Assembly: GCA_020161755.1 (NCBI GenBank)
Contig: JAIUOS010000010.1
Coordinates: forward strand, 56,780 to 120,779
From: Actinomycetota bacterium
GTDB lineage: Bacteria; Actinomycetota; Actinomycetes; Propionibacteriales; Propionibacteriaceae
DNA length: 64,000 bases
Direction: 5' to 3'
Part shown: piece by piece, positions 26,366 to 34,290 of the stretch
Layout: each line of letters opens with the position of its first letter
Position numbering within the stretch: position 1 is the stretch's first letter
Notes under the pieces: generated by a model
What the model saw: the letters and a program-made list of their open reading frames with translations, nothing else
Databases searched by the model: none
What the model was told of the DNA's origin: nothing
Made by a program: the position numbers and the translations under genes

Positions 26366-26893
26366 ATGGCCGGGGAAATCGGGGGTTCGAGCGCCCTCTG
26401 CGAGGTGTGCCAGCAGGTGCACCGCGGCCTCGCCCGCGTGCTCGGCTCGTCCGCCCCGGACGACTGGCTGGCGGTCACGCCCGGCGAGCGGCTGGAGGCA
26501 GAGCTCACCCCCGATATCTGCATCCTGCCCCACCAGGGCTCGACAAGGCATTTCATCCGCGGCCACATCCAGTTGCCGATCATCGCGCCCGAGCCGGACG
26601 TGTTCGTCTGGTCGGTGTGGGTGGAGGTGGACGAGAGCTCGATGTCGGCGATCGCGCAGACCTGGAGCGACCCGAACCGGGCGGCCAGCCCCCCGCTGAC
26701 GGGCCGGCTCGCCACCGAACTGCCCTACGAGCAGCCGACCCGCGGCCTCCAGATCACGATCTACACCCGCGATCCGGGCATGACGCCGCTGCTGATGATC
26801 TCGTCGCAGTCGCGGCACGCGCTGGCGCAGGAGCAGCGTGACGGCATCGAGCTGCACCGGGTGGCGGAGTTTGTGGCGCTCCTGCATCGTTGA
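26366..26893 (+). CDS. DUF2199 family protein
   Basis: 175 residues from the ATG at 26366 (GTG at 26351 is an alternative). Pattern of the family: CEVCQQVH at the start, LTPDICILPHQG, HFIRGHIQLPI, FVWSVWVEVDE, LPYEQPTRGLQITIY and HALAQEQRDGIELHRV near the end. Function unknown; the paired Cys near the N-terminus may bind zinc. The next gene starts 6 bp after its stop, so they are likely cotranscribed. Confidence 0.85.
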   Translation: MAGEIGGSSALCEVCQQVHRGLARVLGSSAPDDWLAVTPGERLEAELTPDICILPHQGSTRHFIRGHIQLPIIAPEPDVFVWSVWVEVDESSMSAIAQTWSDPNRAASPPLTGRLATELPYEQPTRGLQITIYTRDPGMTPLLMISSQSRHALAQEQRDGIELHRVAEFVALLHR

Positions 26894-26899
26894 GGAGGC

Positions 26900-27604
26900 A
26901 TGAGCAACTTCTTCGAGATCTTCAACCCCGGCCAGCGGTACACCCGCGAGCAGCTGGACGCCGAGAAGATGCTCATCGTCGAGGCCGACCAGGGCGGCAC
27001 CGGCCCCCAGCCGCTCGACCTGGAGTCGGGCAGCATCGTGCTGCGCATGCCGGGCCGCACCTATCCTGAGCAGATGCAGACCCCGCTCACGCCCGAACCC
27101 GACGACAAGGACTGGACGTTCGTCCTCGACGACCGTTGTGCCGAGTGCGGGTACAGCGCCGCCGACGTGGACGCCCACGACCTGCCCACCCTGGTCGCCG
27201 CGGCGACCGCGCCCTGGGCGGCGGTGTTGGCCCGTCCGGACGTCCGGGAGCGGCCGGAGCCGCGGGTCTGGTCGGCGCTGGAGTACGGGTGCCACGTCCG
27301 CGACGTGCTGGACGTGTTCACCGGACGCGTCGCGCTGATCCGCAGCGAGGACGACCCGACCTTCGCCAACTGGGACCAGGACGAGACGGCCCTGGCCGAA
27401 CGCTACTGGGAGCAGGACCCGGCCACGGTCGCCGCCGAGATCGCCGTTGCCGGCGACCGCAACGCCGCCGCCTGGGCCGACGTCACCGAGTCCGAGTGGA
27501 CGCGGACCGCGACCCGCAGCAACGGCTCGAAATTCACCATCGACACCCTCGGCCGCTATCTGCTCCACGACCTGCGCCACCACCTGCACGACGTCGGCGC
27601 CTGA
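26900..27604 (+). CDS. FNPG-type short domain fused to a DinB-superfamily protein
   Basis: 234 residues; the start follows GAGGAGGC. Residues 1-55 (MSNFFEIFNPGQRYTREQ) look like a complete short actinobacterial protein. From Met59 (ATG at 27074) a complete DinB-like four-helix protein begins: DKDWTFVLDDRCAECGYSA, WSALEYGCHVRDVLDVF, FANWDQDETA, and LLHDLRHHLHDV, with the His residues of the metal site. Family members usually begin at the equivalent of Met59. A TATCCT hexamer sits 6 bp before that ATG and could drive a leaderless DinB-only message. DinB relatives include mycothiol-dependent enzymes; the reaction here is unknown. Confidence 0.75.
   Translation: MSNFFEIFNPGQRYTREQLDAEKMLIVEADQGGTGPQPLDLESGSIVLRMPGRTYPEQMQTPLTPEPDDKDWTFVLDDRCAECGYSAADVDAHDLPTLVAAATAPWAAVLARPDVRERPEPRVWSALEYGCHVRDVLDVFTGRVALIRSEDDPTFANWDQDETALAERYWEQDPATVAAEIAVAGDRNAAAWADVTESEWTRTATRSNGSKFTIDTLGRYLLHDLRHHLHDVGA
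27062..27067 (+). promoter_or_regulatory. Possible internal -10 box for a leaderless DinB transcript
   Basis: TATCCT fits the actinobacterial TANNNT -10 and ends 6 bp before the internal ATG at 27074. No Shine-Dalgarno sequence precedes that ATG. Position and spacing only; weak evidence. Confidence 0.3.
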
Positions 27605-27659
27605 TTCCGCCGCGGCGCCTCACGGACCCTGCGTAGGTTTGTGAGCGCCAAGACAACGG

Positions 27660-27866
27660 CCCCTGAGGAGGTTCGTGAGCGTAGCGAGCGAACCGTCACG
27701 AAGGGCGCCGCACCCCCAGTCCCTGAGGAGCGAGCACCCAGACAACGTTCCCTGAGGAGCGAGCGCCAGCGAGCGTCACGAAGGGCCGCCGCCACGTCCC
27801 CCACCCACGGCCCCTGAGGAGCCTCCCGAGGAACGAGGGAAGCGTCACGAAGGGCCGCCGCCACGC
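27660..27866. repeat. Class D repeats, three tandem copies (CCCTGAGGAG...ACGAAGGG)
   Basis: Copies start near 27660, 27746 and 27809, each beginning CCCTGAGGAG and ending CGTCACGAAGGG, with a variable palindrome-like middle (for example GCGAGCGCCAGCGAGCG). An extra half copy starts at 27720. Two of the three are followed by the identical GCCGCCGCCAC. The last copy runs into the 3' end of the GIY-YIG gene. Nothing else codes in the 240 bp between the DinB and GIY-YIG genes. Confidence 0.85.
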
Positions 27867-28135
27867 CTGGACCGCATCCGGAGCAGCTCGAGGTCGCCCG
27901 CGATCAGCGCCTGCTTCTTGCGCCGGGACCAGCCATGAAGCCGCCGCTCGATCGCATAGGCGTCCGCGAGATCGAGTTCCGCGCACCAGACCAACTTCAC
28001 CGGGCGACGCCGATGCGTGAAGCCGACGTTCCCCGTGCTGTGCTGCTCGAGCCGGTGCTCGAGGTTTCGCGTGCTGCCCACGTAGTAGACGCCGTCCGCA
28101 CACTCCAGGAGATAGACCCAGGCCATGCCCGTCAT
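27845..28135 (-). CDS. GIY-YIG endonuclease-domain protein
   Basis: 96 residues, the whole of a minimal GIY-YIG fold (UPF0213/YhbQ-like). Strands with VYLL (7-10) and YYVGSTRNLEHRL (17-29) give the YIG-equivalent YVG and catalytic Arg23; the metal-binding Glu is E63 in AIERRLHGWSRRKKQALI. Starts at 28135 and 28126 are both possible; the longer frame to 28186 has no conserved residues. The last codons and the stop are encoded by a class D repeat, and an inverted copy lies upstream. Solo GIY-YIG proteins of this size have no settled role. The repeat context suggests a mobile or repeat-processing function, an inference. Confidence 0.87.
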   Translation of the reverse strand: MTGMAWVYLLECADGVYYVGSTRNLEHRLEQHSTGNVGFTHRRRPVKLVWCAELDLADAYAIERRLHGWSRRKKQALIAGDLELLRMRSRRGGGPS

Positions 28136-28203
28136 CTTCGGCGGACGGGGCCCTTTCGGGTCAGGCAATTGCGGGGCTGTGGACAACGGGTTCCTCGTCC
28201 ACA

Positions 28204-28248
28204 GGGACGGCCCTTCGTGACGCTCGCTGGCGCTCGCTCCTCAGGGAC
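28204..28248. repeat. Class D repeat, inverted copy upstream of the GIY-YIG gene
   Basis: GGCCCTTCGTGACGCTCGCT at its left end and GCTCGCTCCTCAGGGAC at its right: an exact reverse complement of the copy at 27746. Together with the downstream copies it brackets the nuclease gene in inverted orientation. Confidence 0.9.
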
Positions 28249-28285
28249 CGTGGGGGGCCCGTGCTGGTTCGCCCACGGAAGCTGC

Positions 28286-29326
28286 TCAGGGGGTGAGCTC
28301 TCCCGGGCCCTCAGCCTCGAGTTCGAGGGCGTGATCGGCGGCGGACGGCGCCGGCTCGGGCGGGAAGGCCTCGTCCAGGGCCTCCTCGGTGAGCACGCGG
28401 CCGATCCCGATCAGCTCGTTGGCGCGGTGGAAGTCCGTCGACCTGCCGGCCTCGGCAGGCAGGGTGACCACCACGTCCGGGGGCAGCGCCGCCAGCCGGA
28501 ACCGGGTGATCAGGGCCCCCATGGCGTCCAGCGACATCCCGGTCACGTCGGTGATCCCGAGGCCGGGCGGCGCCTGTCCGAACGCCGGCTCGACGGGCTC
28601 GGGGGTCGGCGCGTCGTCGTCGTGGCCTCGTCCGAACCGGCTCAGGATGGACGCGACGAAGTCGTTCTCCCACACCCCGGCCGCGCCCTTCAGGAAGCGA
28701 TCCAGCCACTCGTTGGGCGGACGCTCCGCCGAGCTCTCCCACGCCGGGCCACTCGACGCGCCGCGCGGACGCTCCCCGCTCAGGTTCACCGCCAGGGTGA
28801 AGTCGGCGTCCACACCGATCACCGGCTCCATCGGCACCGGGTTGAGGACGCCACCGTCCACCAGCAGCCGCCCGTTGACCATGATCGGCGTGATCACCCC
28901 CGGGATCGCCACGGACGCCCGGATCGCCACGTCCACCGGGCCCGAGGAGAACCACACCTCGCGGCGGGCGCCGATGTCGGTGGCCACCGCCGTGTACGGG
29001 ATCGGCAGCTCCTCGATCAGCGCGCCGTCCAGGATCTCGCTCATCCGGGCCAGCACCCGCTCGAGCCGGATCGCGCCGGGCCCCAGCAGGGCCGGGTCGA
29101 GCAGCCTGAGCACGTCCCGCTGCGACAGCGTGCTCACCCAATCGGTGTACTCGTCGAGCTTGCCCGCGCAGAGCAGGCCGCCGACCAGCGCGCCCATCGA
29201 GCTGCCCGCCACCGCCACCACCTCGTACCCGCGCTCGGCGAGTACCTGGATGGCCCCGATGTGGGCGTAGCCCCGGGCACCGCCGGAGCCGAGGACGAGC
29301 GCGACCCGTTTCCCTTGGCCTGTCAT
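28286..29326 (-). CDS. Patatin-like phospholipase, RssA type
   Basis: 346 residues. N-terminal oxyanion loop LGSGGARGYAHIG, nucleophile elbow GSSMG near residue 42, and catalytic DGG in LLVDGGVLNPVP near 157. The order and the GARGYAHIG motif match the RssA/YchK subgroup, which differs from the patatin at 17.1 kb. The last 100 residues are acidic and Pro/Ala-rich with low conservation. Cytosolic, substrate unknown. Confidence 0.9.
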   Translation of the reverse strand: MTGQGKRVALVLGSGGARGYAHIGAIQVLAERGYEVVAVAGSSMGALVGGLLCAGKLDEYTDWVSTLSQRDVLRLLDPALLGPGAIRLERVLARMSEILDGALIEELPIPYTAVATDIGARREVWFSSGPVDVAIRASVAIPGVITPIMVNGRLLVDGGVLNPVPMEPVIGVDADFTLAVNLSGERPRGASSGPAWESSAERPPNEWLDRFLKGAAGVWENDFVASILSRFGRGHDDDAPTPEPVEPAFGQAPPGLGITDVTGMSLDAMGALITRFRLAALPPDVVVTLPAEAGRSTDFHRANELIGIGRVLTEEALDEAFPPEPAPSAADHALELEAEGPGELTP

Positions 29327-29371
29327 GGCGCCATTATCCGTCCGTCGCGGACGCGGCCCGCGACGAGCGGG

Positions 29372-30796
29372 CTACCCGGCCGGCAGCAACCAGTCGATCG
29401 CCTCGGCGGCCGTCCAGCCGTCCGGGTGGGACACGGCCAGGCGTGTCGCGCCGACGAGGTCCTGGCCCAGCGTCACCGCGGCCTCCTCGACGTAGCCGCT
29501 GCGGCGCACCTGCCCCAGCCCGATGTTCGCGAACAGCGCGTTGCACAGGCACTTGCGGCCGTCCAGGTCCGCCTCGTCGCCGCCCTTCTTCAGGTACATG
29601 TGCGCCGGCTCGGACGCACACCGGTAGCTGATCGTCCCGTCCGGACGCTCTGCCGGCGAGCGCAGGTAGCCGAGGTCGCAGATCCGCTCCCGGGCCCGGT
29701 AACGCCCCTCGTCGGACAGGGTGTCGGCCAGTTCGGCCACCTTGAACGGGAAGCCGGTCGGCGAGGCCCGGGGGTCGTTGCGGACGACCAGCGTCCCGTC
29801 CGCCAGCCCGGCGCGCAGGTCGGCCTTCAGATCGGCCCGCAGCCCCGACTCGTCCGCCAGCGCGAACAGCGTGCCGATCTGGACGCCGGCCGCGCCGGCC
29901 GCGCGCGCCTCGGCCACCTTCTCCGGCGTCGCGTACGCACCGGCCAGCCAGAACGGCAGTCCCACCTCCGCGACCTTGGCCAGGTCGGCGTCGTCCTTCG
30001 GCCCGTAGACCGGCTCGCCGGCGTCGTCGAGCACCATCCGCCCGCGGGGCGGCGCGCTGTGACCGCCGGCGCGCGGACCCTCCACGATGAAGCCGTCCGG
30101 ACGGATCTCGGGGTCCTTGTTGAGGTAGGCCGCCAGCACGTGCAGCGACACGATCGCGAGGAACTTCGGGCGCTTCAGCACCGGCAGGTCGGCCCCGAGG
30201 TACGTGGACGGGTCGAGCGCGGCGCGGTGCACGCGGGTCGAGCCGGCGACGTCGATCGTGAGGTGCCCCACGCGGCCGGACGCGTACTCGGTGAGCAGCC
30301 GCGGGATCTCCCGCGGGACGCCCGCCCCCATGAGCACGTAGTCGACGCCGGCCAGCATCGCGCCGAGGATCGCGGACGCGTTCGCGGTCTGGATCTTCTC
30401 CAGCATGTTGATGCCGACGACGCCGTCGTGGCCCTCCTTGGCCAGCCACACCTCGGCGAAGTTGCCGACCAGGCTCAGCTCGATGGCGGTTCTGCTCGGT
30501 GCGATGGTGAGCGTCGGGTGCGGACGGTAGGGCGTCCCGTCCGGGCGTCCGCCCTCGACGAAGTAGGTGTCGAGGATGCGCTGCGCCATCGCCGGGGACG
30601 GGAAGTGCGCGAGCGCCCGGCGCACGTGGCCGCCCGGATCGCCGTCGGCGAGGGTGCGGGCCACGACGCCGTCGAGCGCGGTGCCGGAGACCACGCCGAG
30701 CTGTCCCCGCAGGGACACCTGTCGCGCCAGCTGCCACGAGGAGACGGCGATGCCCATGCCTCCCTGGATCACCACGGGATGGGTGGAAGGGGACAC
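29372..30796 (-). CDS. Nitronate monooxygenase family (2-nitropropane dioxygenase-like) protein
   Basis: FMN TIM-barrel enzyme of 474 residues. It opens PVVIQGGMGIAVSSWQLA and has LGVVSGTALD, GVVGINMLEKIQ, DYVLMGAGVP, FIVEGPRAGGHS and AGAAGVQIGTLFAL, the usual FMN phosphate contacts. It is about 120 residues longer than short nitronate monooxygenases; the C-terminal extension has a Cys cluster (CDLGYL, CASEPAH, CLCNALF) that could hold a metal or an iron-sulphur cluster. GTG start with AAGGAG. Its upstream gap carries a TTACG...CGTAA palindrome. Physiological substrate unknown. Confidence 0.85.
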   Translation of the reverse strand: MSPSTHPVVIQGGMGIAVSSWQLARQVSLRGQLGVVSGTALDGVVARTLADGDPGGHVRRALAHFPSPAMAQRILDTYFVEGGRPDGTPYRPHPTLTIAPSRTAIELSLVGNFAEVWLAKEGHDGVVGINMLEKIQTANASAILGAMLAGVDYVLMGAGVPREIPRLLTEYASGRVGHLTIDVAGSTRVHRAALDPSTYLGADLPVLKRPKFLAIVSLHVLAAYLNKDPEIRPDGFIVEGPRAGGHSAPPRGRMVLDDAGEPVYGPKDDADLAKVAEVGLPFWLAGAYATPEKVAEARAAGAAGVQIGTLFALADESGLRADLKADLRAGLADGTLVVRNDPRASPTGFPFKVAELADTLSDEGRYRARERICDLGYLRSPAERPDGTISYRCASEPAHMYLKKGGDEADLDGRKCLCNALFANIGLGQVRRSGYVEEAAVTLGQDLVGATRLAVSHPDGWTAAEAIDWLLPAG

Positions 30797-30826
30797 CGGA
30801 ACTCCTTCGGTCGGCCGGTCGGTACC

Positions 30827-30859
30827 TTACGGTAGCGTAAGTTACTCTTGCGTAGGTAA
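30827..30859. promoter_or_regulatory. Palindromic operator candidate upstream of the nitronate monooxygenase gene
   Basis: TTACGGTAGCGTAA (30827-30840; TTACG arms) followed by a second TTAC-N10-GTAA (30842-30859). It lies in the divergent gap between the oxygenase gene and the rhomboid gene. This resembles operators of actinobacterial TetR-type lipid regulators; the protein that binds is not encoded next to it. Confidence 0.55.
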
Positions 30860-30905
30860 TCACCGGCCGACGAAATCTTCAGTCGGAGCCGGTATCGTGC
30901 ACGCC

Positions 30906-31835
30906 ATGACCCAGCCGCAGGAGCCGATCGCCTACGGCTGCTACCGCCATCCGAACGTCCCGACGTACATCCGCTGCCAGCGCTGCGGGCGTCCGATCTG
31001 CGGCAACTGCATGATCAGCGCGGCGGTCGGTTTCCAGTGCCCCGACTGTGTGAGCGCAGGCGCGCGCCAGACCCGCCAGAACCAGGGGCCGTACGGCGGG
31101 GCGCGGTCGCGCGACCCGCGACTGACCTCGATCGTCCTGATCGGGCTGAACGCCGCCGTCTGGGTCGCGATCCTGCTGACCGGCGGCGCGAACAGTTGGC
31201 TGGCGAACCTGCTCTCGCTGGTGCCGGCCGGACGCTGCGACTCGGTCAGCCAGCCCAACTCCTACTACCCCGACCTGCCCGCCGCGGCATGCATCGCGTT
31301 CCGCGACGGCAACTGGCAGCCCGGCGTGGCCTCGGGGGCGTGGTGGCAGCTCATCACGAACGCGTTCACCCACATCGAGGTCTGGCACATCGGACTCAAC
31401 ATGCTCGCGCTGTGGTTCCTCGGCCCCGGGCTGGAGCAGGCGCTGGGACGCGTCCGCTTCCTCGCGGTGTACTTCGTCGGCGCCCTGGCCGGGTCGGCCT
31501 CCGTGATGTGGCTCTCGGACCCCTCCGACATGACGCTCGGTGCGTCCGGGGCGATCTTCGGCCTGCTCGGCGCCCTGCTGGTGATCGCGTACAAGGTGCG
31601 CGGGGACGTCCGCAATGTCCTGATCTGGCTGGGCATCAACGTCGCCTTCACGTTCATGGGCAACGGCATCTCGTGGCAGGGCCACCTCGGCGGCCTGATC
31701 GGCGGCGCGCTCGCGACCGCGATCATCGTCTACGCGCCCAAGCAGAACCGCTCCCGGCTCCAGCTCGCCGGGATCATCGGGACCTTCGTCCTGCTGGCGG
31801 TGCTGATCGGCGTCCGGGTCGCGCAGCTGGCCTGA
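30906..31835 (+). CDS. Rhomboid-family intramembrane serine protease with N-terminal zinc finger
   Basis: 309 residues from the ATG at 30906. Residues 10-50 form a B-box-like zinc finger (CYRHP, CQRCGRPICGNC, CPDC). Six or more membrane helices follow from about residue 76. Rhomboid catalytic features: WQLITNAFTHIEVWHIGLNML, Ser in LGASGAIFGLLG and His in WQGHLGGLIGG. A loop of about 55 residues with two Cys lies between helices 1 and 2. It would cleave membrane proteins within the bilayer; substrates unknown. Confidence 0.92.
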   Translation: MTQPQEPIAYGCYRHPNVPTYIRCQRCGRPICGNCMISAAVGFQCPDCVSAGARQTRQNQGPYGGARSRDPRLTSIVLIGLNAAVWVAILLTGGANSWLANLLSLVPAGRCDSVSQPNSYYPDLPAAACIAFRDGNWQPGVASGAWWQLITNAFTHIEVWHIGLNMLALWFLGPGLEQALGRVRFLAVYFVGALAGSASVMWLSDPSDMTLGASGAIFGLLGALLVIAYKVRGDVRNVLIWLGINVAFTFMGNGISWQGHLGGLIGGALATAIIVYAPKQNRSRLQLAGIIGTFVLLAVLIGVRVAQLA

Positions 31836-31838
31836 CCC

Positions 31839-31908
31839 CACCTCGCCACCGAATTGCCCCCTCGCCACCGGAATTCCGGGCGCGAGGGGACGTTTCGGTG
31901 GCGAGGTG
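31839..31908. terminator. Long hairpin with nested palindrome after the rhomboid gene
   Basis: Outer arms of 27 nt (31839-31865 and 31882-31908) starting CACCTCGCCACCGAA and ending TTCGGTGGCGAGGTG with few mismatches; inside lies the 12 bp palindrome CCGGAATTCCGG. Between two genes on the same strand. May act as terminator or cruciform. Confidence 0.65.
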
Positions 31909-31977
31909 AACGGGTGGGACGAGTGGGACGCAGTCACCCGCTGGCCTGAGCGGCCCCACCGGCGCAGGATGGACGGC

Positions 31978-32997
31978 ATGGAATACCGACTGCTCGGCCA
32001 CAGCGGCCTGCTCGTCTCCCGACTCTGCCTGGGCACCATGACCTTCGGGCACGAATCCGACCGCGAGGAGGCCTTCCGCCAGCTCGACGCGTTCGTCGAG
32101 GCCGGCGGCAACTTCATCGACACCGCGGACGTCTACACCCACGGCACCTCCGAGCAGATCATCGGCGGCTGGCTGGCCGAGCGTCCGGGCGTCCGCGACC
32201 AGCTGGTGATCGCGACCAAGGGACGGTTCGCCATGAGCCCGCACCCCAACGGCGTCGGGCTGTCGCGACGCCACCTCTCCGACGCGCTGGACGCCAGCCT
32301 GCGCCGCCTTCGCGTGGACACCATCGACCTCTACCAGCTGCACGCGTGGGATCCGCTGACCCCGATCGAGGAGTACCTGCGCTTCGTCGACGACGCGGTG
32401 AGCGCCGGCAAGATCAGCTACTTCGGGCTGTCGAACTTCACCGGCTGGCAGCTCACGGCCGTCGTCGAGCGGGCCCGCGCGCACGGCTGGACGGCGCCGA
32501 TCTCGCTCCAGCCGCAGTACAACCTGCTGACCCGCTCGATCGAGTTCGAGATCACGGACGCGGCCGCCGAGTACGGGCTCGGCCTGATCCCGTGGAGCCC
32601 GCTGGCCGGTGGCTGGCTGACCGGCAAGTACTCCCGCGACCACGTGCCCGAAGGGGCGAGCCGTCTCGGCGAGAACCCCGCCCGCGGCATGGAGGGCTAC
32701 GAGCGGCGCAACACCGACGACACCTGGCGGGTGCTGGCCGCGGTCGCGTCGGTCGCGGACGCGTCCGGGCTGACGATGGCCCAGGTGGCGCTGGCCTGGC
32801 TGGCCGACCGTCCGGGCGTCACCGCGCCGATCCTGGGCAACCGCACCACCGAGCAACTCGTCGGCTCGCTGGCGGTCGCCGACCTGCACCTGGACGCCGC
32901 GGCGACCGTGGAACTGGACGCGGCGAGCGCCCCGTCCCTGCCCGACTACCCCTACGGTCCGATGGGACGCGACCAGCGCAACCGCACGCTGCCCTGA
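31978..32997 (+). CDS. Aldo/keto reductase
   Basis: NADPH-dependent TIM-barrel oxidoreductase of 339 residues. Catalytic tetrad visible as Asp and Tyr in FIDTADVYTHG, Lys in IATKGRF and His in LYQLHAWDP; cofactor contacts in GLSNFTGWQL, PQYNLLTR and IPWSPLAGGWLTGKY. The ATG at 31978 is preferred over one at 31969 and over the longer open frame, because MEYRLLGHSGL is the standard family start. Substrate unknown. It stands alone and converges with terC, 3 bp apart. Confidence 0.93.
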   Translation: MEYRLLGHSGLLVSRLCLGTMTFGHESDREEAFRQLDAFVEAGGNFIDTADVYTHGTSEQIIGGWLAERPGVRDQLVIATKGRFAMSPHPNGVGLSRRHLSDALDASLRRLRVDTIDLYQLHAWDPLTPIEEYLRFVDDAVSAGKISYFGLSNFTGWQLTAVVERARAHGWTAPISLQPQYNLLTRSIEFEITDAAAEYGLGLIPWSPLAGGWLTGKYSRDHVPEGASRLGENPARGMEGYERRNTDDTWRVLAAVASVADASGLTMAQVALAWLADRPGVTAPILGNRTTEQLVGSLAVADLHLDAAATVELDAASAPSLPDYPYGPMGRDQRNRTLP

Positions 32998-33000
32998 CGC

Positions 33001-33993
33001 CTACTCCGCCACGCCGGACGCGGCCCGCGACCGCCGGTTGGAGATCAGGCTGGTGGTGATCACGATCGCCAGGATGGCCACGATGACCCCGAGGGAGAAC
33101 AGGGTGTCGACCTCCGGCACCCATGACCAGACGCCGTGCGCCCAGTGCATGACGAGCTTGGCGCCGATGAACGCGAGGATCGCCGCCAAGCCGTAGCCGA
33201 GGTGGACGAGCGCGCCCAGCGCGCCCTCGAGCACGAAGTAGAGCGCGCGCAGGCCGAGCAGGGCGAAGGCGTTGGTGACGAACACCAGGTACGGGTCGCC
33301 GGTGATGCCGTACACCGCCGGCACCGAGTCGACGGCGAACACCACGTCGGTGCCGAGGATGGCGAGGGTGGCCAGCGCCAGCGGCGTGAGCGCCCGGCGT
33401 CCGTCCTCCTGGACGCTCATCCGCGGGCCGCGGTAGCCGTCCGTGACCGGCCAGAAGCGGCGGACGATCTTCACGATCGGCAGGTCGTTGGGGTGGATCT
33501 CGTGCTCGGACGGGTTGAGCGTGTCCCGCAGCACCTTGACCGCGGTGACCAGCAGGATCAGCCCGAACAGCAGGAAGGTCCAGGCGAAGTTGGCCAGCAT
33601 CGCCGCGCCGAGCGCGATGAACACGCCGCGCAGCACGAGGGCGCCGGCGACGCCGATCAGCAGCACCCGCTGCTGGAGTTCCCGCGGGACGGCGAACGAC
33701 GACAGCAGCAGCATGAACACGAACAGGTTGTCGACGCTCAGCGACTTCTCGACCAGGTAGCCGGCGTAGAACTCGAGCCCGCGTTCGCTGCCGAACGCCT
33801 GCCAGATCCAGACGCCGAAGGAGAGCGGCAGCGCGATGTAGAACGCCGACCATCCCAGGGCCTCCTTCATGGAGACCTCGTGCGGCTTGCGGGTGATGAG
33901 GAAGTCCAGGCCGAACAGCACCAGGACGCCGGCGATGGAGATCGCCCACAGCTCCGGGGAGCCGATGGCGATCTCGAGGACAGGATTGGTCAT
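33001..33993 (-). CDS. TerC family membrane protein (Alx-like manganese exporter)
   Basis: 330 residues with about nine membrane helices. TerC signature residues are present: FYAGYLVEKSLSVDNLFVF near residues 75-95 and LGTDVVFAVDSVPAVYGI near 205-222, with the acidic residues that bind cations. Relatives export Mn2+ or take part in tellurite resistance and metallation of exported proteins. The open frame continues upstream, but the ATG at 33993 follows GAGAGG and the upstream 100 nt look like a manganese riboswitch, which fits the Mn role. Confidence 0.9.
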   Translation of the reverse strand: MTNPVLEIAIGSPELWAISIAGVLVLFGLDFLITRKPHEVSMKEALGWSAFYIALPLSFGVWIWQAFGSERGLEFYAGYLVEKSLSVDNLFVFMLLLSSFAVPRELQQRVLLIGVAGALVLRGVFIALGAAMLANFAWTFLLFGLILLVTAVKVLRDTLNPSEHEIHPNDLPIVKIVRRFWPVTDGYRGPRMSVQEDGRRALTPLALATLAILGTDVVFAVDSVPAVYGITGDPYLVFVTNAFALLGLRALYFVLEGALGALVHLGYGLAAILAFIGAKLVMHWAHGVWSWVPEVDTLFSLGVIVAILAIVITTSLISNRRSRAASGVAE

Positions 33994-34015
33994 GAATGGC
34001 CTCTCACAGCAGTGC

Positions 34016-34115
34016 GCGTGAGGTCTCCTTCGCCCCCGGCGGAGGCGCATCCGGGAGAGCACGATCGCGTGCCCGTATTGACCGCCGGACGGCTTGGGAA
34101 GTACTCCCCTCGCGG
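34016..34115 (-). promoter_or_regulatory. Probable yybP-ykoY manganese riboswitch in the terC leader
   Basis: Read on the minus strand, the leader holds in order GAGGGGAGTACTTCCC (34096-34111), CGGTCAATACGGGC (34071-34084) and GAAGGAGACCTCACGC (34016-34031), with paired arms between them. GGGGAGTA...GTCAATACG...GAGACCTCAC are the conserved blocks of yybP-ykoY RNAs, which sense Mn2+ and commonly precede terC/alx genes. The start codon lies about 25 nt downstream. Confidence 0.75.
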
Positions 34116-34159
34116 CAGAGCGTACCGGACGCCCGAGAATGTCGACAATTCCGGGGTCC

Positions 34160-34190
34160 GGACCGAAAGGGGACAGTCCCCTTTCGGTCC
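34160..34190. repeat. Class A REP, central A
   Basis: Perfect palindrome GGACCGAAAGGGGAC-A-GTCCCCTTTCGGTCC upstream of the terC leader. Orientation is opposite to the array at 7130. This is the one copy found in a divergent 5' region rather than at a gene end. Confidence 0.95.
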
Positions 34191-34290
34191 AGCCCGGCCT
34201 CGCGAGCCCGGCCGTCGGATTGGGGAATTTCCTGACCGGCCTGTAACAAAGCCCGCGACCACGCCGTTTACCAGTATGGAAAGGCGGTTC

